The position numbers and the translations under genes were made by a program. From Chlamydomonas sphaeroides (lineage: Eukaryota > Chlorophyta > Chlorophyceae > Chlamydomonadales > Chlamydomonadaceae): a stretch of DNA of 31,223 bases. Below are positions 1 through 11,825 of this stretch, one piece after another. Numbering within the stretch: the stretch's first letter is position 1; each line of letters begins with the position of its first letter. The DNA lies in the NCBI GenBank assembly GCA_001662425.1, contig BDDC01000520.1, positions 1 to 31,223 on the forward strand. Reading direction: 5' to 3'. The notes under the pieces are model-generated. The model was not told the DNA's origin. It saw nothing but the letters and a program-made list of their open reading frames with translations, and ran no database searches.

Positions 1-732
1 TCCCCCAGTCCCAACATGCTCAATAGCATGTTTGCATGTGGCAGACATGCTGCTGGCAGTTTTGTGGTGAGGGGGCTTCAAGGGGAGGCGCTGGCTGACT
101 TGGCGCAATCCAGGTAAATTCCATGAGGTAACCAAGGTCAATCGTGTTTTCACGTGGATTCCCCCAGTCGCAGCAAGCTCAGCACAGCATCGCACAGCAC
201 AGCACAGCACAGCACAGCACAGCACCACACAGGACTGCACCACACCACACCGCACTGCATTGCACAGCACCACACCACACCACACTACACCACACAAAAC
301 CGCACAAAATCACACCACAAAAAACCACACCACAAAAAACCACACAACACCACACAACAGACATGTAAACCTGATGTGGCATCATGGTCTGGCCCAACCA
401 GCTGCTTGCTAAGTATAACATCGTCAAACTCAACCCCAGCACAACTCTGGCAATCAGGCCCGGCAAGTTCCTGGCAAAGGCCTAGCACATGCAACAAGGC
501 CAGAGACAGCATTGCCATGTGGCAGGATTGTGTGTCAAGCAAAGCCAATGGGAGCCACCCTGACCCAAAAGCAGTCTAACCTCCCCTGCCAATGCCCACT
601 TCTCCATCTGCTGGTGCAGGCTGCACCACTGCCCCCAGGGACCAGCTTCCAGCAGGGCTGCAGCCTTTGCATTGACTACTGATCAGGCACTTGGGGCACA
701 GTAGTGCTGGCCTTGTAATGCATGACTCCTGC
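1..732. other. Gene-free flank with low-complexity DNA
   Basis: This stretch lies beyond the stop codon of the minus-strand transporter gene and probably contains its 3' untranslated region. Apart from the simple-sequence block at 178-361 (listed separately) I see no coding exon. Open frames here exist only because the CA-rich repeat lacks stop codons. I found no TTACA (the minus-strand form of the chlorophyte TGTAA poly(A) signal), so the transcript end is not placed. Confidence 0.5.
178..361. repeat. Degenerate CA-rich microsatellite block
   Basis: About 180 bp of simple sequence is made only of C, A and a few G/T. It starts with a near-perfect run of the pentamer GCACA (192 to about 225, almost seven copies). 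It passes through CACCACAC-type units and ends in CCACACCACAAAAAA-type units. The stepwise change from one unit to the next suggests successive slippage expansions. It is outside any coding exon. Confidence 0.85.
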
Positions 733-3700
733 TCATACACGGCCTACTGAGCCGCGCACAGCAGGGCCCTGGCCCATGGGCGGGATGTTTGGGTAGCGGT
801 CCTGCTGAGCACCATAAGCCAGGCCACCATCTGGCTGCTCCACCACTGCCCCCACAGTCGGCAGCTTGCTGAACACTGCGTGGACCTCCACCAATGTCAC
901 CTGGCCATGGGAATTGGAGCACGGGGTTAGCAGGAGCATGACGGGGGGACACATTGTGTTGACAGCACGTCACATTGGGTTGTGATGTGTGTGCCCTGAC
1001 GGAATGGCTTCATACCTGGCCTGCCTCACGGTCCATGGCGACGCAGACAAAGAGAGCGTCCACCACATTCAGGAGCAGCGAAGCCAGGAAGCTCAGCACA
1101 GCCCAGGCCGCGAGGAATGCAACAAGTGCCGTCAGGGCAGCAGAGGTGCGGGCCTGGTCAGGGGAGGAAGCCTGCAAGGCAGGCAATAAGGCAGCAGGAC
1201 ACAACAGCGGAATTGGGGCCTCACCAGTCATGTGTGCTGCATGCTGCTGGTATGCTGGGATTCCTTCCCTTTCCCGCACCTGCTGGTGTGCCCATGTGGT
1301 GGTGTAACTGAGCAGGTAGGCAGCAGCGCCCCACGACAGTGCCAGCACCAAACTGCAAGACTGCAGGATAAGGGGTGGCAGCCACCTGGAGGGGGGCAGA
1401 AGGGGTCAAGCAAAGCGCCAGTGAGTACCAAGTGTCAGCATGCTAACCAGGGTGCAAAATGCTGCACATGTTGGGCCCAAGCTGACCAGAGGCCCACCAC
1501 TCCACATAACTCGGTCCAATCAATACCCTTGTGCCTCCCAGCGGTACCCACCACACTCCAAACGCATCCATGGCGTTACGGCTGAGCAGCGCCACCACAT
1601 TGCGGCCGGCGTCCAGGAAGGCCTCACCTGCCATGGCCGGGTGCCAGGTAAGGGGTGGGAGTGAGGTTTGAGCAGTAGTGTGATACTTTGCCGTGTGGAA
1701 GTATGATACAATAGGTGCTCCTTCACGCCTCCAAACCCCTATAAAACCCCAATGTGCTGGCCATTCAACCAACTCAGCCACGACAAGACTCTTGACATGG
1801 CTTTGGCGTGACCGCCGCACAGCCAAGCCCACAGCCAAGCCGACAGCTACGCCAACAGCTAAGCCCAAACAAAGACGCCCATACCGGTCAAGGCCGCTCT
1901 GACAGTGGCGAAACGAGTCACGTATTCAATGAGGGACATCAGCATGGACAGGCAGGCGACCGCACATGCTGCCAGCAGGTTGCCCTCACGCTCGCGGCGT
2001 GCCTTCTCAAGGGCCTGGCAGGGACAAGCACGACGCAGGAGATTGTCAATGGCAGCGGGGCACAGCTTGGTGGCTGGCGTTCTGCATCACATGAACGCTG
2101 GTGGTCACGGGCTTGCTTGCTTCGCCCATTCATGTTGGCTCTAAATTTTGGGGGGTGGCTACAGGGCTTCCTGCGCCCTCCCCTGGCCCAAAGGCTCATC
2201 TTTCCAACCTGTTTCAGCATACCTGGCGCATGTACGACACAGCAGTGAGCACGGCGCTTCCGCAGCAAAGGGAGCCCAGCGAGGGCCCAACAGCATGGTG
2301 GAACGAGGTCAGCGTCCGGCTGCGTGCTGGCTGGCGGCCGAGTGAAGCCGCCATGCGTGGCTCGAAATACCACTGCGAGGTAGCACATAGGACAAGAGCT
2401 ATATAGACAGGGACACAGGCCAACCGGGCCGCTCCCTGACCCTGCACCGCCCACCTGGGCCACCGCCCCCGCGACTGTGAACAGCTTTATTTGAAAGGCC
2501 AGGAACAGGCTCCAGGTCGCAGCGAGGCCCGCCAGCGCCAGGAAGGGGGGAACCCAGGGCTCCGTCTGGCAAGCAGCAGCAGGGGTTGATGTGTTGGTGA
2601 GGTGCAGGGGTGAGCCAAGCCGGTGGCAGGCTACTTTGCAGGAAGATCTACACACGGTAGCAACCCTGCCTTTTCAAAATGGTGGCCACCACAGCGTGCT
2701 GCCCGTATGCCCTGCACGACGATGCAGCACCTAGCCGGCTCACCTCCCATACGCAGCAGAACACCTCTTGGCCATGGCCGTCCACACACTGGTGGGCTGT
2801 CTTGGCGTGCCCACCGTCCACGCGTGCTCCGTTGTACTTGAGGCTCCCGTTCATGAAGGCTGCGATTCCCGCCAGCAGCAGAGGCGTCTCCAGCACCCCC
2901 AGGAGCACCACCTGCAGCCCCAGCGACAGGGGCACCAGGCCTGGAGGAGGGGGATGGGACGGAGCAGGGCAGGGAGCAGCGCATGGGCAGCTCAGGCCAG
3001 GGCGGGACGGGCCCAGGATATACAGGGCATGCAGCAGTAGCATGCTCACATGCACCGCATGCATAGCCTGTCGACACACCTGTGCCAGGTGCGCTTTACT
3101 TTGCTCACCCGGGTTGGCGCTCAGGCCGGCTCCCGCCAGACCCAGAAGTTGAGTGACCAGCTGGATCTGACAGGATGAGATGGAAGCAGAGGGGGTGTAG
3201 CATGGCACGTCAAGATGCGCGTGGGGTCGCTGTCACCTAGCCAAGCTGCTTGAGCATGGCAATACACACCTAGCTAGCGTGAGTAGTCCACACGTGCACT
3301 AAACAGCCCTACATGAATTGCGATCAGGGCTGCCACCCCGAGCCCTATTCTCTTGCCTACCTGCGCCCTCCACATGGCGTATAGGAGGAGCGTGAGCCCC
3401 GCCAGCCCCAGCAGCATCGTGCCGGGCACCACAGCCCCCGACACCAGCAGCAGCACGCCCATGGCAACCGGCACCGACACCTGCAGGCGGCAACGTGCAC
3501 CACATCATCAAGGAGCCGGCATGGCACGGCACCATAAGGACGGCTAGCTGAAATGCAGGGCAATCTCGTGCAGCAGCAGTTGAGCTATTGGATCGCAATG
3601 CACATGCGATGGCGCACTGAACCTCGCTCACCTGCAGGCTGAGGGCTGCCAGTACCAGGCTGCCAGGGCTGGTGCGCACCAGCCATACAAACAGCAGGCC

Positions 3701-4598
3701 CACCAGAATTGCGCCTAGTGGAGTGGAGCAGAACAGAAGATACATGAGAGGGGCACAGGCGGGGACAGAAGTGAACCAACGGGTCTCGCAACTGACACAC
3801 AAGTTGGCCATCGAGGACATGTATTGATTTCCCCCGCCTGCCCCCGCTGACATGACAGTCTAGCCCAGTGCCCTCGCCGTGATCCTACCTCCTGCGCTGG
3901 CCGCCAGCCAGGCACCCGCGGCCCTCATGAACAAGTCCAGGTCAAAGGCGCTCGGGGCATCAGGGCCCTGCTGCAGGAGCCGGCGAGCCGCATGTGAGGT
4001 GCCAGCGGGGCAGAGTCCGGGGTTGGAGAGCGCGTCTGGGGTCAGCAGGTCCCCGTAATTCGTGTTCCTGGTAAAGGGTGGGGCGACAAGGTGGGGAGGT
4101 GGCTGTGCGCAGTGGGGCCGGTTGGGCGTGTTGGGCGTGCGGTGTGTTCGAGCGGAAAGCCTTGGGTTGAGGCTGCTTACGTCAGAGGAAGCCATAACCC
4201 TAGAATGAATAAACGCGCAGGCGAACGTGCAGCAGTTGCGGAACAGCCATGGCTGCGCTGCAACGTCACTATGGGAGTGGTGGTGGTCATCGCAAAAACC
4301 ACCTGCCTCGCAAAACTTGTCGACCGGGACTGGGCCCAGCACCGAAATGCCCAAGCCCTAACAGCCTGGCTGAGCCGCTTGTGCTCTGTGACGCCCGTGC
4401 GGCCCTGCCAAAGCCAGCGTACCGGTGCACGAAAGCGTAAATGCCGATTTCGACTGACGACAGCAGCACAACAAGGTATGCGAGAAGCCAGCCCGCATCG
4501 CGCCGCGGGCGGTTCCTTGTCTCAAATAGTGCCGGCGCGCTGCCAAGCAGCGGAGCGTCAGGGCCGGGCTCGGGGCCCTGTCCGCGGCCTATGGCCAT
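733..4598 (-). CDS. Choline transporter-like protein (CTL/PNS1, SLC44 family), 12 exons
   Basis: Predicted multi-spanning membrane protein of about 598 aa. Known members move choline or related amines across the plasma or organelle membrane. Exons on the minus strand: 4598-4423, 4067-3889, 3714-3632, 3480-3361, 3166-3109, 2940-2744, 2565-2455, 2372-2223, 2014-1885, 1627-1548, 1360-1016, 900-733. All junctions are GT-AG, phases agree and the total is 1797 nt. Family hallmarks seen: the first transmembrane helix after a short cytosolic N terminus (RPRRDAGWLLAYLVV), FTVAGAVAQWYF before the GPSLGSLCCGSAV helix, SLIEYVTRFATV then ALTGEAFLDAGRNVVALL, and near residues 525-543 the C-terminal signature VVDALFVCVAMDREAG. 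About ten hydrophobic segments are visible. The start is the only in-frame ATG upstream of exon 1, in a good context. Substrate cannot be read from sequence; family assignment is firm. Confidence 0.9.
1819..1866. repeat. 12-bp tandem repeat in a transporter intron
   Basis: Four tandem 12-bp units of the form ACAGCCAAGCCC / ACAGCTACGCCA lie in the minus-strand intron between the exons at 2014-1885 and 1627-1548 of the transporter gene. The open frame it creates (a TAKP-like repeat) is a by-product. Confidence 0.75.
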
Positions 4599-5963
4599 GG
4601 CTGCTTGAAAAGCCTGAAGCACGATGATTGAAAAGCCTGTTGCAGGCTGACTTGCACGCTTGTCTCGGTCAATGACGATTGGGTTCTTGCACGTCGGTGT
4701 GGACACACTATAGGGTGCGTGTGACCACTTTACCGAGGCGGCGCACTGCAGCGGGTTGCCGCGGGTGTCTAGAAATTGCCAGGTGGCATTGTCCGGGGCC
4801 TAGGTTCGTGCAGCGCGTGCGGCGCATGCCGTACGGCACCATAGGCCCGCCTGGGCCCGAGATCACCTGGTCCGCCCCCCACCTCGCCAGCCACATGGCG
4901 CCATGACCCAGCGCAACCGTCTGCAGCGCAATCAGGGCTAGGGTATCGCTTTCCTTCAGTGGGGTGCCAGGGAGGTGGCCGAGCAAGTTGTCGTGCATGC
5001 CGGATGCACCTCTGTACGCGTGATACGCATACGGCTCTTACATATCCAGCTGCCTTCATAGTTTCACATTGTCAAAGTTCACGTATAAGTTTGAGAATCA
5101 AGCCCCTCTCGTGCCAATGCACGGTGCCGGCCCGTGGGGTGAGGGCACGGGGATGTCGGCGTGCCCGAGACCCCTGAAATAGTCCCGGCTACAACCGCAT
5201 AATGACCGACTGTTTGCGTCTGGTCTGGGTGGCCTCTTTTTGGGGCGAGCCATGCACCCAGGCGCAGCTCGGACAGGTTTCGTTGTTGCCCTGACCGAGA
5301 ACCTCCCCTCGCCTTTGCCTAACTGTCACGGGCCTTGTCAAGAGCCTTGGTACGAAGCCGTGCCCCAGGCTGCTATCCCTGCCGCTGAGCAGCCTCACCG
5401 TTCTGGTTGTATGCTCATACCAAACAAGTCGTGCGCATTCAAAGCGACCATGCATGCTGCGATGCATAGGTTCCCGTGATCACCACCTTGTACGGTGTCC
5501 GATCGCGCGCCTGCCCAGCGAATGTGCCTGTTCCGGCTGACATTCTCCGAAGTGCGACGCCGAGCTTGAAGATCGGGAATATCGGGGTATCGGTGACGTG
5601 GGGGTGCAGGGTAGTCAGCGTGCCCCAGAGGCCTGAGCCCCGCCTGCCTTCCATGCAAACCGCGAGCGTTTGCCTTGGCCACCTCCACATAATTTCTAGA
5701 ATCCACGAAGCGAGACTTGGCGACGCGGGAAGTCGGGGATATTGGGGTATCGGCACCACACGCGGGGGCACTTTCGCGTGTCGCGTATGGCCAGCTGCGC
5801 AACAAACTGATTTCGGCACTCCGATTCCACCTTGTTCCTTAATCTGCACAGGTACATACTAGTTGGCCATCCTACTGCTCAGTCCTGCAAGCATAGTCTG
5901 GGCGTGAGGGTCAAGGCGCGCTTGCGCTACCACCGCTGACGCGTGTGACCAGCAGCAATTGCG
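4599..5963. other. Divergent intergenic region, transporter to coiled-coil gene
   Basis: About 1.36 kb separates two divergently transcribed genes, so it should contain both promoters and 5' untranslated regions. G+C is somewhat lower than in the genes. I see no exon that extends either model with a consistent phase. A pair of imperfect repeats at about 5550-5596 and 5710-5756 is the only structure I can point to. No TATA box is convincing. Confidence 0.5.
5550..5756. repeat. Pair of diverged intergenic repeats
   Basis: Two related segments of roughly 45 bp, about 160 bp apart (5550-5596 and 5710-5756), share the core ATATCGGGGTATCGG / ATATTGGGGTATCGG, flanked by similar GCGACG, CTTG and TCGGG blocks. 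They are not tandem. They could be remnants of a dispersed intergenic repeat family. Confidence 0.5.
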
Positions 5964-8900
5964 ATGTTCCGACGGCGCAAGGAAGAGGTGAGCGAGTGTG
6001 CACAGCTTGGCGCTGCGATCCCCGCTGTCGCTCATCCCACGCGCTGGTTTGCGCCAGCGCTCACCGATCAGCAACGAAACGCGTCTATCGTCCCTTCTGC
6101 GCAGCCGGAACGCGACAGAGAGGTCACCTTCTGGAAGTCTGAGCTCGACAAGGTGGTCGCGGAGAAGAATGTGTATATCGAGAAGTGCTTGAGGGTGAGG
6201 CCGACCTGAAGGTGGTGCACCAGCAGGCTGTGTGGCCAAGTAATCCTTGACCACTCGCAGAGCCCACCAGCTGCAGTGCCACGGTACCGCAGGACGCAGC
6301 CAGCGGCCCCCGCTGCCTGCACACCCTTGCCTTTCCACCGTCACCCCGCCTCCGCTGCTCGATACCGGTGCGCCCCCGCCCCCCCCAATCCCCACACACA
6401 CCGCAGGCGCAGGAGGATTCGGAGATGCTCCGTGCGGAGCTTTTTCTGGTGCAGCGGGAGGCCATGGCGGCCCGGGCTCAGCTCGAGGTGTACCGCAAGC
6501 AGGAGGAGTGCAGGCAGGCGCTAGCAGGCGGCGCCAGCTCCGCGGCTGGCACGCCGCGCGCGGTGGCTGAAGACACGGGCGGCTATGCGGGGCCCTCGGC
6601 GCAATCGGCCGCCTCGCGCGGCGCCTCTGTGGCGTCCACTCCGTGCAAGGCGCAGAATCCTTTCTCGCCCTCGGCGCCCGTCAGCCCGCTGGTGGCCGGC
6701 GCTGGCGTACGCACCCCGGCCACTGCGGCGCTGGAGGAGCAGCTGGCGGACCTCAAGGTGCGACTCACGCCTGGGGCCGGGCATCCGAGCGGTGTGCTGG
6801 GGAGAAGGGAGGAAGCGCCGGCATTGGGGACGGGAAGCGTGCACTCGTGGCCCGGGCGCCTGGGTGTGACGCTTGGTGGTCTGTTTCGCGCTCTGCTGGC
6901 ACACCGTGCTGTAGCCCTGTTCGGTGCTCGCTTCTCCACACCTAAATGCGTGCACCCGCCCTCATTGCCTCCCCGGCGTGCAGCGGGAGCTGGCCCGGGC
7001 TCAGCGCCAGGTGGCTGCCCTGGAGGCCTCCGCCTACCAGTCCGACATGCGGGTGGCGCTGCTGGAGGAGCGGCTTACAGAGGCCGCCCGCGACCTGGAC
7101 GCCGCCCGGCGGCAGACGGAGTTCATGCGGACCACCGCCGAGGCGCACCAGCGGGAGGCGGACACGGTGAGGGGGCGGGGGGCGCGGGCGAGCCAGCTGA
7201 CAGCTGTGTCCGCGCGTGTTGCTGGGGGGCAGAAGGGCACTGACCTGCTGCCTGCCTGGCTGCACCTCCGCCTCCGCAGCTTCGGTCCGAGGTCATGTCC
7301 CAGCGCTCCATCAACGATGAGACAGCAAACGAGACCACCAAGATACTGTCGGAGCTGTCCGCTGCGCAGGTGGGCACGCAGGGGCGTGGGCGGGCTGCAT
7401 CGCGGGCGCCTGCCGCACTGCGCCCCCAGCCAGCCACATGTGGAGCAGGGCTCGCCTCCCGCGTTTCCCCAACCAGCGCACCGTCCTCACCTGATCTCCC
7501 AGCGCACGGCCCCTGCCCCTGCCCCTCCCCCTGCCGCCCGCCCCCAGCACCGCTGCGCCAAGCTGGCCAGCGAGCTGTCGCTCAAGGAGCAGATGGTGGG
7601 GCTGCTGCAGCTGCAGCTGGGCGAACTGGCGGCCGCGGGGCACGGCGGTGCGGCGGCGGCCTCCATGTCGCTGTCGGCGTCGGGGCTGGCGCTGCCCGCG
7701 GCGGTGGCGGCCGCGGCGGCGGCGACTGGCAGCCGGCGGGAGACGTCATCCGTGGCGTCGGCCGGTCCGCCCGCTCCCGCCCGGCAGCAGCCGAGCAGCG
7801 GCGGTGCTGCGTCGGGGCGCGGCAGCCTGGCAGCGGCGGAGTGGCTCTCGGGTGCGGCCCCCCCGCATGTGGACTCGCCGCAGGACGGCGGCAAGGTGGG
7901 CCTCGGCGATGCGTGTGTGCGAGCAGTCCTGGGGCTGTGCCTGGAGCACCTGGTTGTGGGCATGCGCTGGCACTGAGCTGCTGCCGCCCCCCCCCCGGCC
8001 GTCCCTGACATGTGCAGAGCCCCGTGCTCGCGGGCGCCACCTCTAGCAGCTCGTCTGCTGCGGCCGGGGGCGGCGCAGGACGCCTGTGGGGCGCCGCTGC
8101 GGCGGCAGCAGCAGCTGGCGGCGACTCTGCCGGCTGCACGCCGGGCGCCAGCCCAGCGGCCGCTGCCTCGGCGCGCCTTCCAGACGGCAAGGCCGCCTCC
8201 AGCGCTAGCCCCAGCGACTGCAGCACCGTGTCGCCCCCGGTGCCGCCTGAGGGGCCGCGCCCGCGGCTGAGCTCCAGCCCCGACGAGGCCGCAGCGGAGG
8301 CGGAGCGGCCCGTGGCGGTGGAGGCGGTGGACGGCCCCGCACCGTCTCACGTGTGCCCAGGCGGTGACGGCTCGGCGCGCGACGAGGCCGGCCCCGCCAG
8401 CGGCCGTTCGTACACCGAGGCCGCCATGCAGGTGGGCGGCTGGGGGCAGCAGCCTGGCGTGGGGTTCCCCTAGTTTTCGGCTGCTGTCCAGGCTGTTGTG
8501 CACAATGCAACGCCATCGCTTCTAGTGCCGTTCCGTCCACCTAACCCTGCGTTGACCCCTCGTGGTAAAGATGCGCCAGCTGGTTGGATGTGATGGGGTT
8601 GGGCTCCCGGCTCTCGGGTTGGGAGGAACAGCCCAGTGCGCTGTGGGCCCGCGAATGTGCGGAAGCTTGGGGTGTTTGCCTGCACTGGGACCTTCGTCAC
8701 TGCTCTTGCAACCTCCAGCCATTTCACACCCTGCCTACTGTGCCCCTCACCTCGCAGGTGGAGCTGACGCCGCCCCAGCAGCCGCCCTCGGTGCTGCGCA
8801 AGAGCCTGTCAAAGGGCTTCGCGGCGGCGGCGGCGGCAGCGACCGCGCCTCCGGTCCCTGCTCCGGCCCCCGTGCCGTCGCGCGGTGCTGCTGCCGGCGC

Positions 8901-10974
8901 CGCTCCCGCCGCCGGTCCCCAGTTTGGGACCCAGCAGCGCCACCACTACCACGCCCGCCCGCCGGGTGTGCCGGCGCTCAACCTGGGCGGTGCTGGGCCT
9001 GCGCCGCGCGCCCCCTCCGGCAACGGTAGCGGCAGCACTGGCACCGGCCTGGTGGCAAACGCAGTCAGCGCCATTGGCAAGCGCCAGTCCGCGGAGAAGC
9101 CAAGGCCAGATGCGGAGGACACGCCTGCAGCCAAGAAGACTCCGCCACGTGCCGCCAACCCGCGTGACATTGCGGCGACCGCCACCACCGTGCCGGCGCC
9201 CGAGCAGCCAGCAGCCTCATCATCGGCCGCTGAGGAACTCGCCCCGCAGCCCACCTGTGGCCAGGACGCGGCAGGCGGAGCGGACGGCGGTGTTGAGCCC
9301 GTGGCGCCCGAGCAGCCACAGCAGCAGCAGCAGCAGCTCCCATCAGCTCCGGCGGCGCCGGTGGCGGCCGCAGGCAGCAGTCGCAGCGGCAGCGAGCCCT
9401 CCGAGGCGCCCGCTGCCCCTGCTGCGGCTCAGCCGCCCAGCGAGCAGGCCGTCGCCCCCAGCGAGCAGCCGCCGGTTGACGCCCAGGCCACAATCGCAAC
9501 GCACGCGGGCGGGGCCCCTGCGCAGCCGACACCCGACGCGGCGGCCGACGACGTACCCGCCCGTGCGCCTCAGCAAGCTGCGGAGGCTGACCACACCCCG
9601 CAGCCGGCCGGCCCCGAGCCCACTGCCTCCCCGGCCAAGGACAAGGAGGGCCCAGCAGCTCTCGCCGCTGAGGCCGCCGCAAGCTCCAGCGCGCAGCCTG
9701 CCGGGGCCGTCACGCCTCCGGCCACGAGGCGCAGCGGCGGCTCCACTGCCACTGTGCGTGTGAGCGCGGGCCTCCGGGGCAAGGGCGGCAAGGAGCAGTC
9801 GCCCGCCGGCAAGGGCCAGCAGCAAGCCGCAGCTTCGGCGCCAGTCGCCGCGACTCCAGTCGCCACCGCCACGGCTTCGGCCCCCGCAGCCGCTGCTTCA
9901 ATCCCAGTCGCCGCGGCTCCGGTCGCCGCCGCCACGGCTCCGACCCCCGCAGCCGCGGCTCCGGTCGCCGCCGTCACGGCTCCGACCCCCGCAGCCGCGG
10001 CTCCGGTCGCCGCCGCCGCAGCTCCGGCCCCCGCCGCGCCCCGCGCGAACGCCGCCGCCGCCGCCGCGCCCGCTTCCACTGCAGCGCCTGCCGCCGCTTC
10101 GTCCTCCGGTGTGGGGCCGTTCAAGGTGCCGGGCGCCGCAGCCACACGCGCGCTGGCCGCAGCCGGCCGCAGCAAGCCCGCCGCCCCGGTGGCCCCCGTC
10201 GACGCCGCCCCGGCACCCGAGGCTGCCAGCCAGGCGGCCCCTGCGGCCGCCCAGGAGCAGCCGCCAGCTGCGCCGCCACCCCAGCCGCCCGCCGGCTCCG
10301 CACCCGCAGCGCCAATCAGCGAGGCCCCACCAGCGCCCAGCGCCGACAGCAAGCCGCCGCTGGCTCCTGCTGCCCCCAGCGCGCCGGCAGCCAACTCCAC
10401 GTCCGCCGCTGCGCCGGCCACCGGCACGCCCGCCCCTCCCGCCCGCACCAGCAGCGGCCTCAGCGCCACGGTGGCCCTGCTGCAGCGCCTCAACTCGGGC
10501 GGCCTAGCGGGGCCCTCGGCCCCGGACGCTAGCCGCTCCAAGTCCCCGGCGCCACAGGTCGCTGCTACTGCTGCCGGAGGCGGCGGCGGCTTGGCCAGCG
10601 TGACGGCCGCCCTTAAGCGGCTGAGCGGCTCGGGCAGCGGCGACACGCCCGCTCCGCTGGCGGCCCCGCAGCTGCGGCCCACGCAGCCGACGCCGCCGCG
10701 GCGGCCGCCGGGCGGTGCGGGCGGTGTGGCGGAGCTGCTCAACAGGTTCAACGCCGCCACTGGCGGACCCGGCACGCCGGCGGCCGGGAACGGCAGCGGC
10801 AGCAGTGCGTCGGCTGCGCCTGCGGCTGCGGCAGCGGCAACGACAGCCGCGGCTTCTGCCTCCAGCAACCAGCCCACCGTGCCGGTGCCCGAGTACGGCA
10901 TTGGGGGCCCCGCGTCCCGTGTGCCCGCCAGCGCCAAGATTGCGGCGATGCGCAGCGCGTTCGAGAAGAAGTAG
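5964..10974 (+). CDS. Coiled-coil protein with long Ala/Pro-rich disordered tail, 8 exons
   Basis: Predicted about 1238 aa; I do not recognise a family. Exons: 5964-5987, 6105-6194, 6407-6757, 6984-7166, 7280-7369, 7548-7895, 8018-8431, 8758-10974. Every junction is GT-AG in phase 0 and the total is 3717 nt. Residues about 9-80 and 145-285 form charged heptad-like coiled coil (for example LRAELFLVQREAMAARAQLE and MRVALLEERLTEAARDLDAA). Residues from about 290 on are low-complexity Ser/Gly/Ala/Pro, with poly-Ala runs, a Gln run near 9320 and 14-residue repeats at about 865-927. Islands of normal composition occur near VALLQRLNSGGLAG, TAALKRLSGSG and GVAELLNRFNAATG. The C terminus is AKIAAMRSAFEKK, a basic amphipathic tail. 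The N-terminal exon is only eight codons (MFRRRKEE), so a further upstream exon is possible. The architecture suggests a scaffold or cytoskeletal/flagellar-type protein; that is inference only. Confidence 0.8.
9850..10038 (+). repeat. 42-bp coding tandem repeat (14-aa Ala/Pro units)
   Basis: Three adjacent 42-bp units (9913-9954, 9955-9996, 9997-10038) encode AAPVAAATAPTPAA-type peptides. The first two are nearly identical and the third has diverged. A further unit at 9850-9891 is separated by a 21-bp half unit. The period is a multiple of three, so copy-number change would keep the reading frame of the host coiled-coil gene. Confidence 0.85.
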
Positions 10975-11820
10975 GTTCGCGTTGAAGTAGGTTTGCGTTG
11001 GAGAAGAACCAGGCGATGTGGCCTGATAGGTGGAGGAGGTCATGTGGCACCCCGTGAGACATCAGCTTGGGCAGCGAGCGCTGCAGCCGGCCGTCAGCCC
11101 AAGGGCCGGCTTGCGGTTAGGCGCAGGACCGCCATCGCGTGATTTAAGCAGCTAGGGTCGGGAGTGCGAGCGTCGCTTGGAAGTACACATGCGGTATGCT
11201 ATAGCGATACCGGTATCTAGGGTAGCGCGGTGTGGCGTGGCAGTGGAAGCACGGTATGCGCGGTGACTCGCGATCGGCTTCAAAGATTATGCAGCGCGCC
11301 GCCAGGGTGACCCTGGGTGACAGGGGCGGAACGCGCTGGACTGCGCGACGGCTGGCTGACGTGCACGGAGAGGTCAGCAGGAGCGGACGGCCGCTACCGC
11401 AAGGGTGCGTGTGCGGGATGTTGCTGCAATGTGACGCGGTACGCCTGGTATGTATAGCAGCCCACGCGGGGCTGTGCCGCCGGCAGCTGCCATGAGCGTC
11501 CTGCCCGAGTCCCTGGAGGCGGTTTCTAAGCGGACCTTGAGCAGCGCTGGTGGCTTTCGCGGCGAGTGATGTTGGTGTTGTAGCGGCCAGCCTTGGGAGG
11601 CCTCAAAGGAAATGCAACTTGTGCGGGCCGCCGGTAGGGACCCGGTGAAGGAAATTAGCAGTGTGCCATGTTCTGCATGATGCGGCACTGCCCTGAACTC
11701 GACGGGACCTGGCACGTTGGGGCCCGCCTGCAGCGGCTCCGCCCTCTGCCCGGCAGGGCGCGGCCTGCATCATGCGGCTGAGCCTATGGGTCCCTGAGTG
11801 CGAACGTTGTAGGAGACAGG

Positions 11821-11825
11821 TGTAA
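11821..11825 (+). terminator. Candidate TGTAA polyadenylation signal
   Basis: TGTAA is the usual poly(A) signal in volvocine algae. This copy lies about 850 bp after the stop codon of the coiled-coil gene, within the range of the long 3' untranslated regions typical of these algae. It is the first copy I found downstream. Without transcript data it is only a candidate. Confidence 0.4.

Noticed and set aside
178..579. His/Thr-rich open frames at the left end
   Set aside because: They are translations of the CA-rich microsatellite in several frames with no independent coding signal.
1939..2655. 238-codon minus-strand frame treated as one exon
   Set aside because: It mixes real transporter exon sequence (2565-2455) with intron sequence. 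The flanking conserved CTL motifs require splicing.
4708..4998. Extra N-terminal exon for the transporter in the minus frame
   Set aside because: No donor/acceptor pair joins it in phase to the exon at 4598, and that exon already begins with the only in-frame ATG in a good context.
5439..5849. Minus-strand frames of 136 codons read as a gene
   Set aside because: Two overlapping frames are open over the same stretch, both run through the diverged intergenic repeats, and neither has a recognisable motif or splice context.
9570..10937. 455-codon open frame on the minus strand opposite the coiled-coil gene
   Set aside because: Ala/Gly-rich mirror frame caused by GC-biased codons of the plus-strand gene. 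It has no splice structure or motifs, and the plus-strand frame is supported by seven phase 0 junctions.
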